Source: an uncultured Agathobacter sp.
GTDB taxonomy: Bacteria; Bacillota; Clostridia; Lachnospirales; Lachnospiraceae
Reading direction: 5' to 3'
Length of the DNA: 51,403 bases
NCBI GenBank assembly: GCA_934316545.1
Contig: CAKRDT010000012.1
Span: forward strand, 1 to 51,403
Below, in pieces: positions 24,546 to 33,107 of the stretch. The translations under genes were made by a program, and so were the position numbers. The notes beneath the pieces are model-generated. The model ran no database searches and was not told the origin of the DNA. It was given only the letters and a program-made list of their open reading frames with translations. Position 1 is the first letter of the stretch; each line of letters opens with the position of its first letter.

Positions 24546-25127
24546 TTATATTTCCTCCTGTTTTAAAATCTGTTTAACGATACTAATTGGATATAACTGT
24601 ATCAGTGAACTGTCGATCAGATCACCGACAGTCAAACGAAATGTAACTTTCACAATATCTGTTCCGTTGCATAACTCGTCCGGGATCTCAAAGGTCTTGT
24701 GATCCTTGGAGTTGATAAGCGGAAATCCGATATCGGTTGGACATGCAATCAGTGAAGCCATCGAAGTGGCAATCGATCCGCACATCTGGTTCATCGCTTC
24801 CGCGATCGCAGAGAGGGTCATTTCATCAACGTGCAGATCCGAAATATTTGTACCATCGCCGCCCATCATGAGATTGGCAATGATCAATGCGTCTTTTACA
24901 TCCAAAACCATCAGGTTGGTTCCATCCAACCCTTTTGTGTATGGAACTTTAATTAAAATGTGGTCGTCCCTTTCGAGTAATTCTTCCCTGGCGAGAACTT
25001 CAACAGTAGGTGTTGTAATGTTCGTCGCTCGATTAATGATCAAACTCAGTGCAGTAGCAGCGGTACCGGTGCAGATGTTGGCTACTTCACCGATTACATC
25101 AGCCTGTTCCCTCGTAATACTTTGCAT
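24546..25127 (-). CDS. CheC/FliY-type CheY-P phosphatase
   Basis: Chemotaxis phosphatase of 193 residues. Both copies of the CheC consensus (D/S-x3-E-x2-N-x22-P) are intact: Asp10/Glu14/Asn17 in DVIGEVAN with Pro near 40, and SAIAEAMN with a Pro 23 residues later (IGFP). Two active sites are typical of CheC or the middle domain of FliY. The FliN/SpoA C-terminal domain of FliY is absent, so it is probably a soluble CheC-like enzyme rather than a switch component. Start ATG has GGAGGAG upstream on this strand. cheY follows immediately. Confidence 0.9.
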   Translation of the reverse strand: MQSITREQADVIGEVANICTGTAATALSLIINRATNITTPTVEVLAREELLERDDHILIKVPYTKGLDGTNLMVLDVKDALIIANLMMGGDGTNISDLHVDEMTLSAIAEAMNQMCGSIATSMASLIACPTDIGFPLINSKDHKTFEIPDELCNGTDIVKVTFRLTVGDLIDSSLIQLYPISIVKQILKQEEI

Positions 25128-25219
25128 AAACTCTCCTCCATAGTACCTGATTCCTAAATTCGATTATATCAAATTTAGAAAGATAAGGGAAGAAAATCTT
25201 TGCTTTTTTTTAAAATCCA

Positions 25220-25248
25220 TTGGTATCATAACACAGATATGGTAAAAT
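25220..25248 (+). promoter_or_regulatory. Putative promoter of the ParB-like/BMP operon
   Basis: TTGGTA at 25220-25225, 17-bp spacer, TAAAAT at 25243-25248, about 44 bp before the start codon. Confidence 0.5.
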
Positions 25249-25291
25249 TGGAATATCAAAGTCAGATTAAGTGCATGATAAGGAGAATTGT

Positions 25292-27199
25292 ATGGGTGAG
25301 CAGGAATATTCAGAAGCATTAAAACTTGGAAAAAAGGAATACAAATCATGCGTTGCACAGGGACGTTTCCCGTATCTTCCGGTATTGGATGATATTTTAT
25401 CCAGAGAGGAAGTGCGGACGGAACAGAATATGGGATTGATTCAGGTTCCGCTTGATTTTGTCGTAGGTACCTCCACCATGGGGCGGACGTTTTCCTTTGC
25501 GGCAAATTTCATGCCGATTTTACGAGAAAACACAGAGTTTGCCGTCAAGTGGGCGAATCTGTCGGATGCGCAGGTGAATGAGGGCATCCGCGATCCGATC
25601 ATTGCCTATGAATATATGAACCGTTACTATGTCGTAGAAGGAAATAAGAGGGTCAGTGTACTGAAATATTTTCATGCAGATTCGATTATGGCGAATGTGA
25701 CGCGAAAGATTCCGAAATATTCGGAGGATGAAGATGTTAAGATCTACTACGAATACATGAAATTCAATGAGATTACCGGTCTTTTTAATGTTGAGTTTTC
25801 CAAAACCGGTATGGCAGAGCAGCTTTTGGAACTGACCGGATCAACAACGCATTGGGATCCGGAAATACGAACGGAGTTCAACAGTCTTTTTTTGCATTTT
25901 TCAAAGGCATACGAATTCCGGGGCGGAAATAAGCTGCCTATCACGGTCGGAGATGCTTTGACGGCTTTTTTGAATGTGTACGGCTACAAAGAAACCCTTG
26001 CAATGTCAGATGAAGAATTAAACACAAACATTGTGAAATGCTGGAATGAATTTGTTGTGCTTACGCAGAAACAGACCGTTGGTCTTGTGATGGATCCGAC
26101 TTCGGTGCAGGAGAAGAAAAGCCTTTTGAGTTATCTGCTTCCGACTTCTAACCGGAAGTTTACCGTGGCATTTCTTTATCCAAAGTCTCCGGAGGAGTCG
26201 GATTGGATTTATGCACACGAATTGGGGCGTAATTATCTGGAAGAAACATTTTCGGATCAGATGAATACCATCTGTTGCGTGAGTGGCGTGAAAGAAGAAA
26301 ATGTTGCGGATGTATTAAATGAAGTCATTCATAAAGGTGCGGATATCGTTTTTGAGGTGGCACCGGAGATGATGAAACCAAGTCTTAAGATTGCGGTGGA
26401 TCATCCGGACGTCAAAATTTTAAACTGCACGCTCAATACACCGCATAAGTATATCCGTACATATTATGCGCGTATGTATGAGGCGAAGTTTATTGCCGGA
26501 GTGATCGCAGGGGCACTTGCGGATAACAATCAGATTGCATATATTGCGGACTATCCGATCTATGGAATGATTGCAAATATTAATGCATTTGCACTTGGGG
26601 CATCGTTTACCAATCCCCGTGCCCGGATCTATCTGGAGTGGTCGACAAAGAAAGATTATGACAGGAACCGTTTCCTTGAGGAAAATGATATCTCGGTGGT
26701 TTCGGATCAGGATATGATTACCCCGAATGCAGCAAATCGTCAGTTTGGCCTGTATCGCATTGAGAAAGACAGAACGTTGAATCTGGCTATGCCGCTTTGG
26801 AATTGGGGTATTTTCTATGAGAAAATGATCCAGAGTATCTTAGCAGGCTCCTACCAGACGGAGGGAAATTCACAGGAACGTGCACTCAATTACTGGTGGG
26901 GAATGTCAGCCGGTGTGATTGACATGATCTGTTCCAATAATGTTCCGGGTGGAGTGCGCAGACTTGCGGACCATTTAAAGAGTGATATCCGAAAAGGCGA
27001 TATGGTTCCGTTCTACGGTGAAATATACTCGCAGGACGGTGAACTTCGCAATAAGAGTAACGTTGAGATGAAACCGGAAGACATCATGGAAATGGATTGG
27101 CTGGTTGCCAATGTGATCGGAAACATTCCATCGATGGATACGTTGATTGATGCGGCACAGACGGTGGTACAACTAAAGGGTGTAGAGGAAACAAAGTAG
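25292..27199 (+). CDS. ParB-like N-terminal domain fused to BMP/PnrA-like ligand-binding domain
   Basis: The 635-residue protein has no signal peptide or lipobox, so it should be cytoplasmic. Around residues 95-150, DPIIAYEYMNRYYVVEGNKR followed by VSVLKYF resembles the ParB/sulfiredoxin-like fold (a dG(n)kRxxaLk pattern). From about residue 288 to ~600 it resembles the basic-membrane-protein/PnrA periplasmic-binding fold (KFTVAFLYPKS...ELGRNYLEETF, MYEAKFIAGVIAGAL, IAYIADYPIYGMIANINAFALGA in pieces). A cytoplasmic nucleoside-like sensor is a possible reading; the function is unproven. AAGGAGA precedes ATG 25292. A metallophosphoesterase gene follows after one base. Confidence 0.75.
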   Translation: MGEQEYSEALKLGKKEYKSCVAQGRFPYLPVLDDILSREEVRTEQNMGLIQVPLDFVVGTSTMGRTFSFAANFMPILRENTEFAVKWANLSDAQVNEGIRDPIIAYEYMNRYYVVEGNKRVSVLKYFHADSIMANVTRKIPKYSEDEDVKIYYEYMKFNEITGLFNVEFSKTGMAEQLLELTGSTTHWDPEIRTEFNSLFLHFSKAYEFRGGNKLPITVGDALTAFLNVYGYKETLAMSDEELNTNIVKCWNEFVVLTQKQTVGLVMDPTSVQEKKSLLSYLLPTSNRKFTVAFLYPKSPEESDWIYAHELGRNYLEETFSDQMNTICCVSGVKEENVADVLNEVIHKGADIVFEVAPEMMKPSLKIAVDHPDVKILNCTLNTPHKYIRTYYARMYEAKFIAGVIAGALADNNQIAYIADYPIYGMIANINAFALGASFTNPRARIYLEWSTKKDYDRNRFLEENDISVVSDQDMITPNAANRQFGLYRIEKDRTLNLAMPLWNWGIFYEKMIQSILAGSYQTEGNSQERALNYWWGMSAGVIDMICSNNVPGGVRRLADHLKSDIRKGDMVPFYGEIYSQDGELRNKSNVEMKPEDIMEMDWLVANVIGNIPSMDTLIDAAQTVVQLKGVEETK

Positions 27200-27200
27200 C

Positions 27201-27791
27201 ATGAAAATTTTATTTCTGGCAGATGAAGAGTCTAAGTTGTACTGGGACTATTTTAGAAAAGAACAATTTGAAGGGATTGATCTGATCGTATCCTGTGGTG
27301 ATTTAAAACCGGAGTATCTGACGTTTTTAGCGACTATGGTACCGGTGCCACTTTTGTACGTTCATGGAAATCACGATGATAAATATGATAGAAGACCACC
27401 GGAGGGGTGCATCTGTATTGAGGACAGAATCTATAATTTTAATGGGATTCGCATATTGGGACTGGGTGGATCGCACCGCTATAAAACCGGTGAGAACCAA
27501 TATACGGAGGCGCAGATGGCGCGTCGCATTGCCAAAATGAGTCTGAAGATCAAATTTCATCATGGATTTGATATTCTTGTGACGCATTCACCGGCATATG
27601 GATTCCACGATGGTGAGGATCGGTGTCATCGAGGATTTGCCTCGTTCAACCGCCTTATCGATACGTATCATCCGAAATATTTTGTGCATGGACATGTTCA
27701 TATGAATTACGGACGGCAGTTTCCGCGTGTGGATGAAATGGGGGATACGCAGGTGATCAATGCATTTGAGCGATATATTCTCGAATTATAG
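27201..27791 (+). CDS. Metallophosphoesterase with atypical first motif
   Basis: Calcineurin-like phosphoesterase of 196 residues. Conserved motifs are SCGDLKPEYL (GD), VHGNHDD (GNHD), THSPAYG and VHGHVHMNYG (GHxH). The first motif, normally DxH, reads ADEESK (Asp8, Glu10 in place of His), so one metal ligand differs from the family norm. The substrate is unknown. It begins one base after the preceding gene's stop and is clearly in an operon with it, which suggests the two act together. Confidence 0.88.
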   Translation: MKILFLADEESKLYWDYFRKEQFEGIDLIVSCGDLKPEYLTFLATMVPVPLLYVHGNHDDKYDRRPPEGCICIEDRIYNFNGIRILGLGGSHRYKTGENQYTEAQMARRIAKMSLKIKFHHGFDILVTHSPAYGFHDGEDRCHRGFASFNRLIDTYHPKYFVHGHVHMNYGRQFPRVDEMGDTQVINAFERYILEL

Positions 27792-27847
27792 TAAAAAGGG
27801 AAAATGAAATGGATTCGATCAATACCCTGTTTTGGGCAATAAAAAAG

Positions 27848-27919
27848 AGCTGATGACGGGAATTGAACCCGTGACCCCTTCCTTACCAAGGAAGTGCTCT
27901 ACCTCTGAGCCACATCAGC
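27848..27919 (-). tRNA. tRNA-Thr (anticodon GGT)
   Basis: 72-nt cloverleaf on the minus strand. The acceptor GCTGATG pairs with CATCAGC, the D-arm is GGCTCAGAGGTAGAGC, the anticodon stem CTTCC/GGAAG encloses TTGGTAA, and the T-arm contains GGTTCAATTCC. The discriminator is T and CCA is not encoded. A run of T follows immediately downstream. Confidence 0.95.
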
Positions 27920-28037
27920 CTGTGTTGATTTTGTCAACTATTGCATCTTACTATAGGAAACGAATATTGTCAAGATACTAAAAGAAAAAAGTATTTTGAA
28001 TTCCACGAAAAACGATTTTTTATCATATAAAATAGCG

Positions 28038-28077
28038 GATCCGGGTCACGCTGCGACATGGTCAGCGTGCCCGGATC
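28038..28077 (-). terminator. Terminator of the EF-hand-like gene
   Basis: Long stem GATCCGGGTCACGCTG / CAGCGTGCCCGGATC with a 9-nt loop; on the minus strand it is followed by a T-rich CTATTTTATA. The gap 27920-28116 holds this and the tRNA-Thr upstream region only. Confidence 0.7.
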
Positions 28078-28116
28078 TGTTGTTTGTAGGATGTGCAGGA
28101 AAAACATGATCATATG

Positions 28117-29247
28117 TCAGGTGGCAAGATCGAGCTGCTGCACGGTTCCCGACTGCCCATTTTCGTAGAGAAACATACCGGTTTTGCGGATAACACCCTT
28201 TGTGTGATTGTCACTGAGGCTGTTCAGTGAAAATTCGGTATCCCGGGAACCGAGGCAGATCGCACCCACTCCGGCTTCGGAAAGCGTCATGAGTTTGTCG
28301 TTGCCGTCGGTATCTTTGATCCAGATACGCAGCTTTGAGAAAATCGCATCGGCTTCATCAATCCAGCCGTTGTTGTCTTTATCGTATTGGGCAAGGTCGG
28401 CAAAACCGTTTCCACTGGTTGTACCGAATAATTCGGAGCCGTCATTGATGGTTCCGTCCTCGTTTTGATCCAATGCCAGAAAACCGTTCCCGGTTTCTAA
28501 CATAGAAATGGATTCTTCTTCGCCGTCTGCATCCAGATCAAACAGAAATTTCTGATCGGATACGTTCGTGACGTTACAACCGAGATTGATGACAAGTGGA
28601 TCACATAGGCGGGGTTTGCCAAAATCAATGTAGTTTTCCGCCATTTGCGTGAAGGAGCGCGACATCTCAATATTCATGTTAAAAGGAATTTCTCTTCCGT
28701 CTGTCGTGCGCACGGTGCCTTTGGCATCAAAACAGGTGCTTTCCTGCTCGGAATAATAAGAGAAAGTATAGCTTTGTCCGCCTTCTCCGTGTTCGGATGA
28801 TATCCGGTTGTCGGTACTTGCTGCACCGAGAGTGTTCGCAAAATCGTTGTCGTCTTGTGCAAATGAACTGTCATAATCGCTGTATTTGCGGCCGAACAGA
28901 ATATAGAGAAGATAGTCTATGGCCTGTTGGCGTATCTTTTGAAGCGCATTGATACTTTCCTGCAAGCCGGTACGTGTTACGCTGCCACTGGATTGCAGGC
29001 GGGACATGAGATCTTCTAGGGATTCCTTGGTTGAACTCTGTTCACCATCCTGATCTGTGATTTCCTGCTGCGTATGATCCGTCTGAGAGAGCTGATTCTG
29101 ACGAATTTCCTGTTGGCGGAAAGATCCGCTTTGTAATGTAAAAACGGTAGCGCCGGATGCGTTCCAGCGTGTGACGCTTGAATAGTCTGCCTGCGAAGAA
29201 CGGTAACTTCTGCGGGAGTCCATTCGCATAGCATCTGATTGAATCAT
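28117..29247 (-). CDS. Hypothetical protein with EF-hand-like calcium-binding loops
   Basis: I do not recognise the full-length family. The N-terminal ~100 residues are Ser/Gln-rich and low complexity, followed by a short helical region. The C-terminal ~170 residues carry acidic loops of the dockerin/EF-hand type: DLDADGEEES, DQNEDGTIND, DKDNNGWIDE and DTDGNDKLM. These are arranged as in calcium-binding C-terminal modules of bacterial surface proteins (ALDxNxDGxIxDGSELFG). There is no signal peptide or membrane segment, so location is uncertain. AGGAGG lies upstream of ATG 29247; a TTG one codon earlier is possible. The lytic transglycosylase gene nearby is separately transcribed. Confidence 0.8.
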   Translation of the reverse strand: MIQSDAMRMDSRRSYRSSQADYSSVTRWNASGATVFTLQSGSFRQQEIRQNQLSQTDHTQQEITDQDGEQSSTKESLEDLMSRLQSSGSVTRTGLQESINALQKIRQQAIDYLLYILFGRKYSDYDSSFAQDDNDFANTLGAASTDNRISSEHGEGGQSYTFSYYSEQESTCFDAKGTVRTTDGREIPFNMNIEMSRSFTQMAENYIDFGKPRLCDPLVINLGCNVTNVSDQKFLFDLDADGEEESISMLETGNGFLALDQNEDGTINDGSELFGTTSGNGFADLAQYDKDNNGWIDEADAIFSKLRIWIKDTDGNDKLMTLSEAGVGAICLGSRDTEFSLNSLSDNHTKGVIRKTGMFLYENGQSGTVQQLDLAT

Positions 29248-29394
29248 CAATAATTCATCCTCCTAAACTCCGCCGATTATTTCTTAAATGCATCCTTTCA
29301 TAAAAAAAATAAAAAAACGGTTCCGCGAAAAAATCCTTTCCTTCGTGGCACCGTCCCTGGCTATCTTATTTCATTGTGCATACATCTATGGCCA

Positions 29395-29477
29395 TTTTGT
29401 CTGCAATATATATATCGGTCCAAACCGGATTTCGTTTAGGGCAAATAAGAAACTTGTTCACTTTTTGTCTGCAATAT
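29395..29477. repeat. Short direct repeat in the S1-gene upstream region
   Basis: TTTTGTCTGCAATAT occurs at 29395-29409 and again at 29463-29477, upstream of the putative promoter. The 400-bp gap 29248-29655 otherwise contains AT-rich sequence and a leader of about 140 nt. Confidence 0.5.
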
Positions 29478-29487
29478 CATATGAAAT

Positions 29488-29517
29488 TTGAAAAAAAAGC
29501 AGTAGATGTGGTATACT
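29488..29517 (+). promoter_or_regulatory. Putative promoter of the S1-domain gene
   Basis: TTGAAA at 29488-29493, 18-bp spacer, TATACT at 29512-29517; predicts a 5' leader of roughly 130 nt. Confidence 0.55.
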
Positions 29518-29655
29518 GAGCGAAAGCAACGAGGAAAAGCAGAGATTTTCCGGGTGGACACTGCGAATAAACAAAATGTGCGTAGACAGGCGGCATGTGT
29601 GTGCAGGAATGAATCTGCATGAAGCAATGTAATTTCAAGAAGGGTAGGAGAAAAG

Positions 29656-30585
29656 ATGGCAGACAATTCAACAGAATCCATGAAGGATTATGAGAAGGAA
29701 CTTGAGCGTTCCTTCCGCACGATCAAGGAAGGGGATATCGTGAGCGGAAGCGTGATTGCGGTATCTGAGGAAGAGGTAATACTGGACCTTAACTATTACA
29801 CACAGGGAATTATCAAAGTCGAGAATCTGAGTAATGATCCGGATTTTAATCCGAAGGAGCAGCTGGCAGCAGGGGATGTGATCGAGGCAACCGTCATCAG
29901 GGTAGATGATGGCAACGGCAGCATTGAGCTGTCCAAAAAGGAAGCCAACGATGTGCTCGCATGGGAGAAGCTGCAGGAGATGCTTGAGAATGAGACACAG
30001 GTTACCGTTCGCATCAAGGAGAGTGTACCAAGCGGTGTAGTTGCCTATTTAGAGGGCATTCGGGCATTTATCCCGGCGTCGCAGCTGTCAGCCGATTATG
30101 TGGAAGACACCGACAAATGGATCGGAAAGGACGTTACGGTACAGGTAATTACCGTTGATAAGGAGAAAAATCGTCTTGTACTCTCCGGTAAGGTCGTAGC
30201 AAGAAAGCAGCAGGAAGAGGAACGCAATCATCGTATCGCGATGCTTGTTCCGGGATCTGTTGTAGAGGGAACGGTTGAGTCCATTATGCCGTATGGTGCT
30301 TTTGTCAATCTGGGTAACGGAATCAGCGGTCTGGTCCACATCTCGCAGATCAGCCAGAAACGTATCGGTTCGGTGCATGAAGTGTTAAAGGAAGGTCAGA
30401 AGGTCAAGGCCAAGATCATCAACACGAATGATAATAAAGTAAGTCTCAGCATGAAGGCTTTGGAGGAGATTATTCCGGATGATGATGTGCAGACAGAGGA
30501 TGATGCACAGGCAGAAGAGTATATCTCCAACGAGACTGCTTCGACCAGTCTCGGATCATTACTTGCAGGATTGAAGCTGCAGTAA
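29656..30585 (+). CDS. S1-domain RNA-binding protein (ribosomal protein S1 homologue)
   Basis: The 309-residue protein contains three S1 OB-fold repeats: residues ~20-90 (GDIVSGSVIAVSEEEVILDL...), ~105-175 (IKESVPSGVVAYLEGIRAFIP), and ~190-265 (GSVVEGTVESIMPYGAFVNLGNGISGLVHISQIS, shown here in parts). An acidic tail of ~40 residues follows. This is shorter than the six-domain E. coli S1 and resembles the compact RpsA-like proteins of Firmicutes. It probably helps mRNA binding or translation of structured mRNAs. AGGAG lies 7 nt before the ATG. Confidence 0.88.
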   Translation: MADNSTESMKDYEKELERSFRTIKEGDIVSGSVIAVSEEEVILDLNYYTQGIIKVENLSNDPDFNPKEQLAAGDVIEATVIRVDDGNGSIELSKKEANDVLAWEKLQEMLENETQVTVRIKESVPSGVVAYLEGIRAFIPASQLSADYVEDTDKWIGKDVTVQVITVDKEKNRLVLSGKVVARKQQEEERNHRIAMLVPGSVVEGTVESIMPYGAFVNLGNGISGLVHISQISQKRIGSVHEVLKEGQKVKAKIINTNDNKVSLSMKALEEIIPDDDVQTEDDAQAEEYISNETASTSLGSLLAGLKLQ

Positions 30586-30616
30586 AGACGACAGACAAGA
30601 ATGGAATAAAAATGAG

Positions 30617-30650
30617 CAAAGGCGCTTAGGATTGGGAATCCTAGGCGCCT
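30617..30650. terminator. Hairpin between convergent S1-domain and transglycosylase genes
   Basis: AAGGCGCTTAGGATT / AATCCTAGGCGCCTT, a 15-bp stem with a GGG loop. T-runs are weak on both sides, so termination strength is uncertain. It overlaps the 3' end of the minus-strand gene. Confidence 0.6.
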
Positions 30651-31375
30651 TCGTAATAAGAAAGAACTTTTTTGATATAGTTTTGCGTTTCGGTAAAAGG
30701 CGGTACGCCACCATATTTGGCAACATTGCCGCTTCCTGCATTGTATGCGGCAAGTGCAAGAGAAAGATCACCGTCATAACGGGACAGGTGATCGGAAATC
30801 ACTTTGGCACCTCCCATAATGTTGTCGCGTGCGTTATATGCATCCGTGATGCCAAGACTCTTAGCAGTGGAAGGCATCAACTGCATCACACCCATTGCCC
30901 CGGACGAACTGGTTGCGTTCGGATTATAATTGGACTCTGCATGGGCGATCGCCTTAAGCAGCTTGACGTCTACATTGTATTTTTGGGCAGCTTCTTCAAA
31001 ATATGCATCCAGATCGGTTGCGGAAGAAGCGGAGACGCTGGCTGAAACGGATTGGGCATCGGAGGACGGAACACTTAAAGCAGCCGTTTCGGTGCTTTGG
31101 GTGCTGCTTACGGTTGCAGCATTGGCAGCAGGAATATTCGGCTGCGGATTAAATCCCAGCATTTTTTGAACCGTTTCCGGTGAAATTTTCCCGGAGTTTT
31201 GTGCAGAAAGCAGCGCATCCACAGCCATAGCCTGCTGGGTGCGTTGTGCTGCTGCCAAAACGTCGCGGAAAGAATCAACCGCAACATCCATCTGCACATC
31301 TAAAGTCTGTGGACCGGTGCTTACGGTATCGGTTTTGTTTACTTCGTTAATATATGGTAAAATTATAACACTCAT
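30641..31375 (-). CDS. Lytic transglycosylase (SLT domain)
   Basis: Peptidoglycan-cleaving transglycosylase of 244 residues. The C-terminal ~115 residues form an SLT/lysozyme-like domain with catalytic Glu in AIAHAESNYNPNA, then SSGAMGVMQLMPSTAKSLGI and LALAAYNAGSGNVAKYGGVPP. The N-terminal half is Ser/Ala/Gln-rich, with no clear signal peptide, which recalls flagellar-exported FlgJ-like hydrolases; this is an inference. No good ribosome binding site precedes the ATG at 31375, and TATAAT lies a few bases inside the gene, so the true start may be further downstream. Confidence 0.87.
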   Translation of the reverse strand: MSVIILPYINEVNKTDTVSTGPQTLDVQMDVAVDSFRDVLAAAQRTQQAMAVDALLSAQNSGKISPETVQKMLGFNPQPNIPAANAATVSSTQSTETAALSVPSSDAQSVSASVSASSATDLDAYFEEAAQKYNVDVKLLKAIAHAESNYNPNATSSSGAMGVMQLMPSTAKSLGITDAYNARDNIMGGAKVISDHLSRYDGDLSLALAAYNAGSGNVAKYGGVPPFTETQNYIKKVLSYYEGA

Positions 31376-31429
31376 GCCTATATCATAACATAATGAATGA
31401 GAAAGTTAAAGCAAAAGCGCGAAAATTGC

Positions 31430-31458
31430 TTGAATTTGTAATATGATTGTTGTAGCAT
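31430..31458 (+). promoter_or_regulatory. Putative promoter of lysA
   Basis: TTGAAT at 31430-31435, 17-bp spacer, TAGCAT at 31453-31458. The ~110-nt leader that follows shows no lysine-riboswitch core. Confidence 0.5.
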
Positions 31459-31569
31459 AGATTTCAAAGCGAATTACTTCAGAGTAATGAAGCGTTGAAG
31501 TTTTGAGTTTTTGATTTAAGAGCGTGAAATCTTCGGAAGAATCATTCCGGAATAAAGGAGAATAAAAGA

Positions 31570-32838
31570 ATGGAAAAGAAACCGTTTGTAACAAAGAGTC
31601 AGGTGGAAGAAATCGTTAAGACATACCCGACACCGTTTCATTTATATGATGAGAAGGGAATCCGCGAGAATGCCAAGGCAGTCCGGGAGGCCTTCGCATG
31701 GAATCCGAATTTCCGTGAGTATTTTGCAGTGAAAGCCACCCCGAATCCATACATTCTTAAAATTTTGCAGGATTATGATATGGGATGTGACTGTTCTTCC
31801 TACACGGAGCTGATGCTTGCGAAATCCTGTGGATTCGATGGAAAACACATTATGTTTTCATCCAATGATACACCGGCAGAAGAGTTTGCCTATGCAGATG
31901 AGCTTGGAGCAATCATCAATCTGGATGATATTACCCACATTGATTTCCTTGAGCAGACGATCGGACATATTCCGGAGACGATCAGCTGCCGTTACAATCC
32001 GGGCGGAGTGTTTGAATTAAGCAACGGAATTATGGACAACCCGGGTGATTCCAAATACGGAATGACCAAGGATCAGATAATTGAGGCGTACAAGATCTTA
32101 AAGAGTAAAGGCGCGAAGCATTTCGGAATTCATGCTTTTTTGGCAAGCAATACCGTAACCAATGAGTATTATCCGAAGCTTGCGAGACAGCTTTTTGAAC
32201 TGGTTGTCGAGCTGCGCGATCAGACGGGATGCGATATCTGTTTTGTAAATCTCTCCGGAGGTGTTGGAATTCCTTATACACCGGACAAGGAGCCGAATGA
32301 TATCCGCGTGATCGGAGAGGGTGTTCATAAGGCTTATGATGACGTACTTGTTCCTGCAGGCATGGGAGACGTTGCAATCTATTCCGAGATGGGAAGATTC
32401 ATGCTCGGACCATACGGCTGCCTCGTTACCAAGGCAATCCATGAGAAGCATATTTATAAGGAGTATATCGGTGTAGATGCCTGTGCTGCCAATCTGATGC
32501 GTCCGGCAATCTATGGTGCGTATCATCACATTACCGTGCTCGGCAAGGAGAATGCGCCTTGCGATCATGTATATGATGTGACAGGAAGCTTATGTGAAAA
32601 CTGTGACAAGTTTGCAGTCGACCGAAATCTTCCAAAGATTGATATGGGAGATTATCTGGTTATTCATGATACCGGAGCCCATGGCTTTTCTATGGGATAC
32701 AACTACAACGGACGTCTTCGCTCCGCAGAGTTATTACTCAGGGAAGATGGAAGCGTTCAGATGATCCGCCGTGCAGAGACACCGGAAGATTATTTCGCAA
32801 CCTTCGACTGCTTTGACGATATGAAAATTACCAGATAA
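31570..32838 (+). CDS. lysA: Diaminopimelate decarboxylase
   Basis: PLP-dependent alanine-racemase-fold enzyme of 422 residues, the last step of lysine synthesis. Evidence is YFAVKATPNPYIL with the PLP lysine, GCDCSSYTELMLA, the HAFLASNT substrate loop, the glycine-rich NLSGGVGIPY phosphate-binding segment, and GSLCENCDKFAVDR with the active-site Cys, followed by DTGAHGFSMGYNYNGRLRSAE. The last motif is more LysA-like than ornithine or arginine decarboxylase. AAAGGAG precedes the ATG. The gene is monocistronic with a terminator. Confidence 0.93.
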   Translation: MEKKPFVTKSQVEEIVKTYPTPFHLYDEKGIRENAKAVREAFAWNPNFREYFAVKATPNPYILKILQDYDMGCDCSSYTELMLAKSCGFDGKHIMFSSNDTPAEEFAYADELGAIINLDDITHIDFLEQTIGHIPETISCRYNPGGVFELSNGIMDNPGDSKYGMTKDQIIEAYKILKSKGAKHFGIHAFLASNTVTNEYYPKLARQLFELVVELRDQTGCDICFVNLSGGVGIPYTPDKEPNDIRVIGEGVHKAYDDVLVPAGMGDVAIYSEMGRFMLGPYGCLVTKAIHEKHIYKEYIGVDACAANLMRPAIYGAYHHITVLGKENAPCDHVYDVTGSLCENCDKFAVDRNLPKIDMGDYLVIHDTGAHGFSMGYNYNGRLRSAELLLREDGSVQMIRRAETPEDYFATFDCFDDMKITR

Positions 32839-32900
32839 GTTAAAGACGCGCCTGTGCAGCTGCGTTTGTATGCAGTAAGTTCAGAAAATTGTTTTGACAG

Positions 32901-32934
32901 AAGTGCCACTTCGTTTGGAAGTGGCGCTTTTTTA
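32901..32934 (+). terminator. Intrinsic terminator of lysA
   Basis: AAGTGCCACTTC / GGAAGTGGCGCTT stem around GTTT, followed by T6. Confidence 0.85.
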
Positions 32935-33107
32935 CTTTACAGAAAATTGCGGCACATACTTTATTCGATGATGGTTTTTAAGGAAACGTTAAGATGCAGA
33001 ATGTGTTTGAGAAAGGGAAATATGGTATTCTGATAGAGGTTTATGAGTGAAAAATTTGCTGAAAATGCAAAAGGCAGCAAAAACTGCCGATCTTCAGGAG
33101 GAAAGTT

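Noticed and set aside
31459..31569. Lysine riboswitch in the lysA leader
   Set aside because: The conserved L-box core is not present in the ~110-nt leader.
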